NCBI GenBank assembly: GCA_035079385.1
Contig: JAVHKY010000055.1
Location: forward strand, 1,302,001-1,366,000
Direction of reading: 5' to 3'
Source: Aspidiotus rigidus
Lineage: Eukaryota; Arthropoda; Insecta; Hemiptera; Diaspididae
DNA length: 64,000 nt
The stretch's first letter is position 1; each line of letters opens with the position of its first letter. Made by a program: the position numbers and the translations under genes. Shown in pieces: positions 59,494 through 64,000 of the stretch. The notes beneath the pieces are model-generated. The model saw only the letters and a list, made by a program, of their open reading frames with translations. It had not been told where the DNA came from and made no database searches.

Positions 59494-61736
59494 TAATACC
59501 AGTAAAAATAATGTCATTTCTCGCAAGTCAAGATTATCAGACAAATATACGATTCTTTTTACGAGTTTACATCAGAATTTTCAAAAGTTGGTATAAAACG
59601 ATATGTTTCGCGATATAATCGATACAGATACTGAGAGTCAGAACGTACGAGTAAGAACGTCAAAAAATACGCATGAATCTCATTCGAATATAATTCGTAC
59701 GATAAATTAGTCTCGATTTTAAACTACGCAAATTCTTCAGTCGAGTTTTTTACTCTTCCCTTCTCCAGTACTTACGTTCTGAGGCTGACTATTTGCGTGT
59801 TGATTCCATTATCTATATTGTTGTTGGTGACTTGTAACTCCGACACTTTCTGGACCAGCGAAGCCGCAATGATACGCCGATAGTCCTCGATATGGTCATT
59901 ACATAAATGTTGAGCGACGACGTTCCCACAAGCGCAGGTGACTGTCACCTTTGCACGCATTAGAAAATACGCAATATTATTATTATTACTATTCATTCGA
60001 TGGTTGAATGTAAAAAAACCAATGAAAATGAATTGATCACCATTTCTTTACACAGCGTCTTCGGACAAACGCCTGAATGACAAGGCGCAGCGCACGGATG
60101 GCCGCACAAATCACGAGATTTGGCACAAGGTTGAGTACACTTCTTGTTCAGTGCCAAACACTCACCAGAATGGCAGGGAATTTGACATTTGTGGTAACCA
60201 CACGATAGCGGAGCATTACATGGCAAACCACAAGAAAATTCTTTTTGATAACACGGAATAGTTTTTCTCAACTAAAAATAAAAGTGCGTTCGAAATATTA
60301 TACTGATTTACAATTTTAGGATGCGTTAAAATTAAGGGCATATGAAAAACTTGCGGAGTGAAAATTCACCTCGTGGCCACCGTGACATAATTTATCGGTG
60401 AATACGATGCAGGGAGGACATACTGCATCAGAATGGCATGTATGCAATGGTGGATGCTTACAATCGTGTTCTCGACGACAAGGCTGATCACACGGTGGCG
60501 GTTTGGTACCGCACGGCACTGGTGGATAAATAACCGAATGACCACAATGGCAATACAATTCTTCGAAACCTAAATGATCAGATATCTTTGAGGCTCGGCA
60601 TACTTGAATTAGAGGAACGAGAAGCTCGCTTGATGTTTGTACTCACTGCTTTCGAGACATCGTCCACATTTTCCACGGTGACATAGTAGTTCGCATCGAT
60701 GTTTGCCGCAGTTCAACGAATTATTGCAACGCTGCGAACAAATATGCTCCGAGTCGACACAACACAACTGATTACATCTGTGTTTTCCACAAAAACGTTT
60801 CTACGAGTGATAACAGAAAATCAACGATCAATGAAACCTCTTTTTCACCCGATAACGTATTCGCCCACACATACCTTGGTGCATTTTTTCTGACATCGAA
60901 ACTCCACATCTTTGGTGTCGATTTTCACGCATGGAACAAATTTTTCAAGAGCGCCACAAGGGCATTTTATCGCCGTTTGTTTGAGGCAGGGACCACAGTC
61001 ACCTTCGTGACATTTGTTTTCACAAATATGTCTTCGATCTACACATGTGACACGATTGTAACACACAAAAATGCATCATCATTCTTAGAGGTTTCATAAT
61101 ACCCAATGTAACATGAAGTACGTACTTGGTGGTCCGCATTTCATCGTTTTCCCACACTTTTGTTGGCAAAAAGGCACTTCATCCAGGCACGATTGCCGGA
61201 TATTCTCTGAAATGGGAACCTTACCGCAAGCGCAAGTAGTCAAAACTATAGGGTCACGCGGGCACATACTACATTCACCTTCGTGACAAATCACTTCACA
61301 AGTGTGATTACCGCAACTCAACAATTTTCCACATTTTTCTTCGCAGCTGAACTTGGATGATGCATCCATACCACACGTACGTTCGATAGATTTCTTGCCG
61401 CAATAGCATCCTGCACATGCAAAAAGTTCGAGGTCCATTGAATTTGGGTAAAATAACTTTACATACACACACACACCCACACACCATATTATCAGTGTTT
61501 TTTTTTCGCAAACTATATGATTTGAAGTGGGAAACTAAGTGTAATATTTTAACCCACCATTCAAAACAATCAAGAAGGGCCTATTTACATAAGACGCGAC
61601 ATGCGGGCGCTTGCGTACAACATCGTAAACAAGTTAAATTTCTGTGTATCTACGCACGCGACAAGTAGGAAACATTTCCAATCGGCTGCATGTTGCACGT
61701 TTTTATCGCATGTTGCATCTCACGTAGAAAGGTCTG

Positions 61737-61774
<38 letters not shown>

Positions 61775-64000
61775 TAGCCAGAGATGTAGCCGTGGAAACT
61801 TTTTAGAGAATAAATTAGTTTGCCACGTCTCCATCTTCAACTTCCTTTTTTTCCGTAGTGATTACGAATAAATCATAACTGTGCATGAAGAACAAAATAG
61901 CAATGAGCCCAAGAGAAACTGTCATCATCAGTAATACTCGTAAAATAAGTATATGAGCACCACGCAAATTACAAACTTCCAGGAGCGGATTTACAGGCGG
62001 GGGTGGGAACACAGAGACATTCCTCTCCCCCCAAACCTAAAAAATAAGAGGGAAAGAAGAGGGAAAGCAAATTCAAGGAGAAGTTTGAGTTTTTTTTTCG
62101 TTTACTTGTTAAACACCAAAAAGGTCGTTAATTTCCATTCCTAAAATAATCTTCTGAATCCACTCTTGAACTTTTTGAGAAACAACAGGACAAGATCAAG
62201 CAACAATTCCGAAGATGTGTAAGGCATCAAATATGGGTACATAAAAAAAAAAAAAACATTGTGGGAAATATTTAAAACAACTCGCAAATTGAAATCGAAA
62301 TTGTATTTCATGTTCGAACTATTTTCGGAATAGCAAAATTTCGATTTTTTTGACTCGTCGATGATGTTCAATTTTTCATCTTCAATGCCTATTCGATTTA
62401 AATGACTCCTCTAAGAACCGGTATACTGCGAGTACGCCGCGCCGTGTACTTTCTGCACGGAGGAATTGAAATCATTCTCCTTCTCGATTTCTCAATCTCT
62501 CTTCTTAGAATCAAGTTATTCTTCTTAAAACATCACCGAAACCCCCTCGACTAATCCGCGCAGCTCAATAGTATATTACTAAATAAGTGAAAATAATTTT
62601 TATCCATGGGACAACACATAAAATTGATAAAATCAAAGTTGGCTCTAGTTTCCACTAATTCTTAATTGTAGGCCGACGTTTCAATCCGTCGCAGACCATT
62701 ATCACCGCACAACCATTTTATTACTCAATAATATATATTATAATAAAGCGCACTTTTAACGCGTGTCCGTCGGTCGGTCGGTTGGTGTAATTAGTAAACT
62801 GTAACGTAGGATTATTGAGAAGGGTGATATTGGCTATCATTTGGCCACTGTGATACTATTTTTCAATTGGTGTAGAAAATTCTCATCATCATCATCATCA
62901 TCATCGGCTGTCATTATTATCACTCCGTTGTTTTAGTTTGAAACTGTTCGAATTAAAAATTAGTCGAAAAAGAACTGATCTCAAAACTTATTTCGCCCAA
63001 AATAACGAAACAAAATTAAAAATCGTCTGAAAAATCTGGCGCCGCAAGCGGCTAGTATTTTATATGTTATATACGTTCAAAAGTTCAAAAACAAAAATTG
63101 TAGCATTGAACGATTTTTTCCCCGCGGTACAATACGACGCCATTCCATTTCACGAACAGATTCGCGTGTGTACGTGTTTTTACGTGCGCAGGGCTATTAA
63201 ACGCGTTACATCACTGTAAAGACGTCACGTCTGGCGTCCGAAGTGAAATTTACCATGAAGAGCTTTACAGTCGTCATATTCTTTTTTAGGCCAGAATTCA
63301 GCTTATTGGAAGCGATCAAAGTAATGTCTACGAACCTAACGAATGTGGACTCACCTATTCTAATTTTGGCTCGACAATTTGCGCATTCGTTGAAGTGACA
63401 GGTCTGGGTACAATGGTGTTGGCCACAGTTTAATACTCGGTCGCAAATAGCACTGCAGACTGTTTTCGTCTTCGCGCTGCACTGCATCAATTGTTGAGTT
63501 CGTCCACAGCCACATTCTCTTCGAGTACATAAGAAGTTTTAGTTCGTTAAGTGTAAAGAGCGATTCGAGTTTGGGTAATGCTTCAAACGAGATTAACTAT
63601 TCCGGCAGGTACCTTTTCACTAATATAGTACACGGAGGACAAGGCCCTGGGTGGCAGAGTAACGTGCACAGATGTTCACAAACGAACCAAGGAGTGGGGT
63701 TCTCTCGAGTGCGACCACAAAGCTCGCCACACGAGTGCGCCGTATCCGAACGATTCCATTCGGTCTGCAGTCTATTTTTTCCGCAAAAACATATATATTT
63801 TTCGGGTACCTTCTCATATTCCCGTTGACAAGCTGGACAACGCCAGCAATTAAATTCTACAACAAAAAATATTGTCAGAATGGAACTCTTCAGTTGAAAA
63901 TTCGCTATGAAAACTCACCAGCTGTGGATGATCTCGCCCATTTGATGACGCACCACATATGCAGAACATAGTAACACTTATCACAATTCCATGTAGGTTC
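54362..64000 (-). CDS. stc: NFX1 / shuttle craft homologue, 12 coding exons, 5' partial
   Basis: Homologue of human NFX1 and Drosophila shuttle craft, a nuclear cysteine-rich nucleic-acid-binding protein; family members combine a RING/PHD-like domain with repeated NF-X1 zinc fingers and a C-terminal R3H domain. The 12 exons splice with consistent phase into 716 residues plus stop. Residues 1-45 end the RING/PHD-like domain ([21 protein letters not shown]). Residues 60-520 hold about nine NF-X1 fingers of the C-G-x-H-x-C-x3-C-H-x-G-x-C-x2-C type. Residues 640-683 form the R3H domain ([13 protein letters not shown]). The last 33 residues match the conserved tail. The N-terminal part lies beyond 64000. 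The gene is convergent with the collagen gene. TTTATT at 53936-53941 could be its poly(A) signal on the minus strand. Confidence 0.93.
54544..54696 (-). CDS. stc: NFX1/stc exon: R3H domain
   Basis: 51 codons, [20 protein letters not shown], then [20 protein letters not shown] and [11 protein letters not shown]. The R-x3-H helix and EPKRNVV strand define the R3H single-strand nucleic-acid-binding fold; H (in VHEY) is kept. Donor GTAAGT, phase 0 to 0. Confidence 0.92.
54798..54996 (-). CDS. stc: NFX1/stc exon: conserved RLEC..EC helical region
   Basis: Acceptor CTCAATAG, then [35 protein letters not shown] and a helical stretch to LVKLAKE at donor GTAAAT. Phase 2 to 0. It is separated from the previous exon by a 4.8-kb intron with retrotransposon remnants. 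Confidence 0.87.
55960..58057 (+). pseudogene. R2-like non-LTR retrotransposon, nearly full RT region, dead
   Basis: In NFX1 intron, antisense to the gene. Motifs in order: [156 protein letters not shown]. Many stops and shifts, including a shift right at the catalytic Y-M-D-D and a GAA microsatellite inside. Confidence 0.8.
56665..56757. repeat. (GAA)n microsatellite inside the retrotransposon
   Basis: About 26 nearly pure GAA units after an A-run, inserted between RT and the downstream domain. Confidence 0.95.
58060..59162. mobile_element. Possible LTR-type insertion between two R2-like 3' ends
   Basis: Unlike flanking DNA; contains AATAAATTATG near 59091 and ends CCCTGTTACA, similar to an LTR 3' end on +. 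A 76-codon minus frame at 58291-58521 has no known motif. No second LTR or clear target duplication was found. Confidence 0.3.
59170..59490 (+). pseudogene. Second R2-like C-terminal fragment with (AAT)n tail
   Basis: [20 protein letters not shown] and [20 protein letters not shown] end at 59338. This repeats the same protein region as 57930-58050, so it is a separate copy. About 100 nt of 3' UTR is followed by (ATA)n at 59440-59490, the family tail. Confidence 0.7.
59776..59948 (-). CDS. stc: NFX1/stc exon: region after the zinc fingers
   Basis: [20 protein letters not shown], then [20 protein letters not shown], ending SLR plus two bases at donor GTAAGT. Phase 0 to 2. Confidence 0.87.
60041..60271 (-). 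CDS. stc: NFX1/stc exon: last NF-X1 fingers
   Basis: [35 protein letters not shown] and [19 protein letters not shown], ending KEM at donor GTGATC. Phase 0 to 0. Confidence 0.9.
60370..60569 (-). CDS. stc: NFX1/stc exon: conserved [15 protein letters not shown] region
   Basis: [20 protein letters not shown] then [23 protein letters not shown] and [17 protein letters not shown]. Phase 1 to 0. This is the most recognisable NFX1 signature in the gene. Confidence 0.93.
60647..60800 (-). CDS. stc: NFX1/stc exon: two NF-X1 fingers
   Basis: [19 protein letters not shown] and [18 protein letters not shown], ending LES plus one base at donor GTGAGT. Phase 0 to 1. Confidence 0.9.
60875..61038 (-). 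CDS. stc: NFX1/stc exon: NF-X1 finger
   Basis: [17 protein letters not shown], then [12 protein letters not shown] and FRCQKKCTK. Acceptor TGTGTAG, donor GTATGT, phase 1 to 0. Confidence 0.9.
61126..61410 (-). CDS. stc: NFX1/stc exon: NF-X1 finger and CACG linker
   Basis: [63 protein letters not shown]. Acceptor ATGTGCAG, donor GTACGT, phase 1 to 1. Confidence 0.9.
61741..61771. repeat. Poly(A) run in NFX1 intron
   Basis: 31 A residues on +, preceded by GCATGTTGCA words; possibly a retroposed tail, source not recognised. Confidence 0.7.
61780..63354. other. NFX1 intron, no gene recognised
   Basis: Contains a GTCGGTCGGTCGGTTGG tract near 62768 and (ATC)n at about 62884-62906. No exon signature between the flanking zinc-finger exons. 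Confidence 0.5.
62671..62706 (-). ncRNA. Hammerhead-like motif, copy 7
   Basis: The minus strand reads GTGATAAT, GGTCTGCGACGGATT (GTC/GAC stem), GAA, palindrome ACGT, C. The 3' half fits the family; the 5' box is altered. Confidence 0.3.
63355..63518 (-). CDS. stc: NFX1/stc exon: NF-X1 finger
   Basis: [18 protein letters not shown], then [18 protein letters not shown], ending AKIRI plus one base at donor GTGAGT. Phase 2 to 1. Confidence 0.9.
63613..63856 (-). CDS. stc: NFX1/stc exon: end of RING-like domain and first NF-X1 finger
   Basis: Acceptor GTTGTAG, then [36 protein letters not shown] and [17 protein letters not shown]. Phase 1 in, phase 2 out (AAAAG|GTACCT). The Arg codon is completed by 63518. 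Confidence 0.9.
63919..64000 (-). CDS. stc: NFX1/stc exon: RING/PHD-like domain (cut by window end)
   Basis: [20 protein letters not shown] then WARSSTA, ending phase 1 at donor GTGAGT. The Cys-x2-Cys and H-x2-C spacing matches the zinc ligands of NFX1 RING/PHD-like domains. The exon continues past the window. Confidence 0.88.

Overview
The window is eukaryotic, AT-rich, repeat-dense genomic DNA with small exons in large introns. Gene content (a collagen XV/XVIII 'multiplexin' and an NFX1/shuttle craft homologue) and repeat content (R2-like non-LTR, Penelope-like, Ty3/gypsy, piggyBac-type and Mutator-type remnants) fit an arthropod, probably an insect. The species cannot be named from sequence alone.

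Two genes converge. (1) On + from 3453 (5' end outside the window) to a TGA ending at 49376, 22 coding exons encode at least 983 residues of a collagen XV/XVIII homologue: thrombospondin-N/laminin-G domain (3453-8821), acidic/proline-rich linker (9629-9752), interrupted Gly-X-Y domain (10881-28074), trimerisation domain (33127-33716), hinge (35287-35463) and endostatin domain (42414-49376). All exon phases agree. Two introns use GC donors, and a possible AATAAA lies at 49424. (2) On -, from beyond 64000 down to a stop ending at 54362, 12 coding exons encode the last 716 residues of an NFX1/shuttle craft homologue: end of the RING/PHD-like domain, about nine NF-X1 zinc fingers, an R3H domain and a conserved tail. 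About 5 kb separates the two genes tail to tail.

Introns and the intergenic gap are full of decayed mobile DNA. There are R2-like retrotransposon 3' pieces with (TAA)n tails (20.6-22.3 kb, 31.0-31.6 kb, 56.0-59.5 kb), Penelope-like RT and GIY-YIG fragments (39.3 and 52 kb), a gypsy RNase H scrap (26.3 kb), a GIN/Ginger-like integrase remnant (35.8 kb) and a Mutator-like remnant (38 kb). There are also a TTAA-flanked MITE (12.5 kb), a MITE with perfect 32-bp ends (46.6 kb), large foldbacks (4.6, 11.7, 16.9-19.4 kb), tRNA-derived SINE-like sequences, dispersed minisatellite families and a pure (ACT)97 array.

The least expected signal is a set of six or seven short loci (14.4, 18.4, 30.8, 31.7, 41.4, 51.9, 62.7 kb) that look like hammerhead-ribozyme cores: a CUGANGA-like box, usually a hairpin, GAA, a perfect 4-6 nt palindrome starting in A and ending in T, then a non-G base. 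The palindrome differs between loci but stays self-complementary. One copy lies just downstream of the Penelope-like GIY-YIG fragment, as known for such elements.
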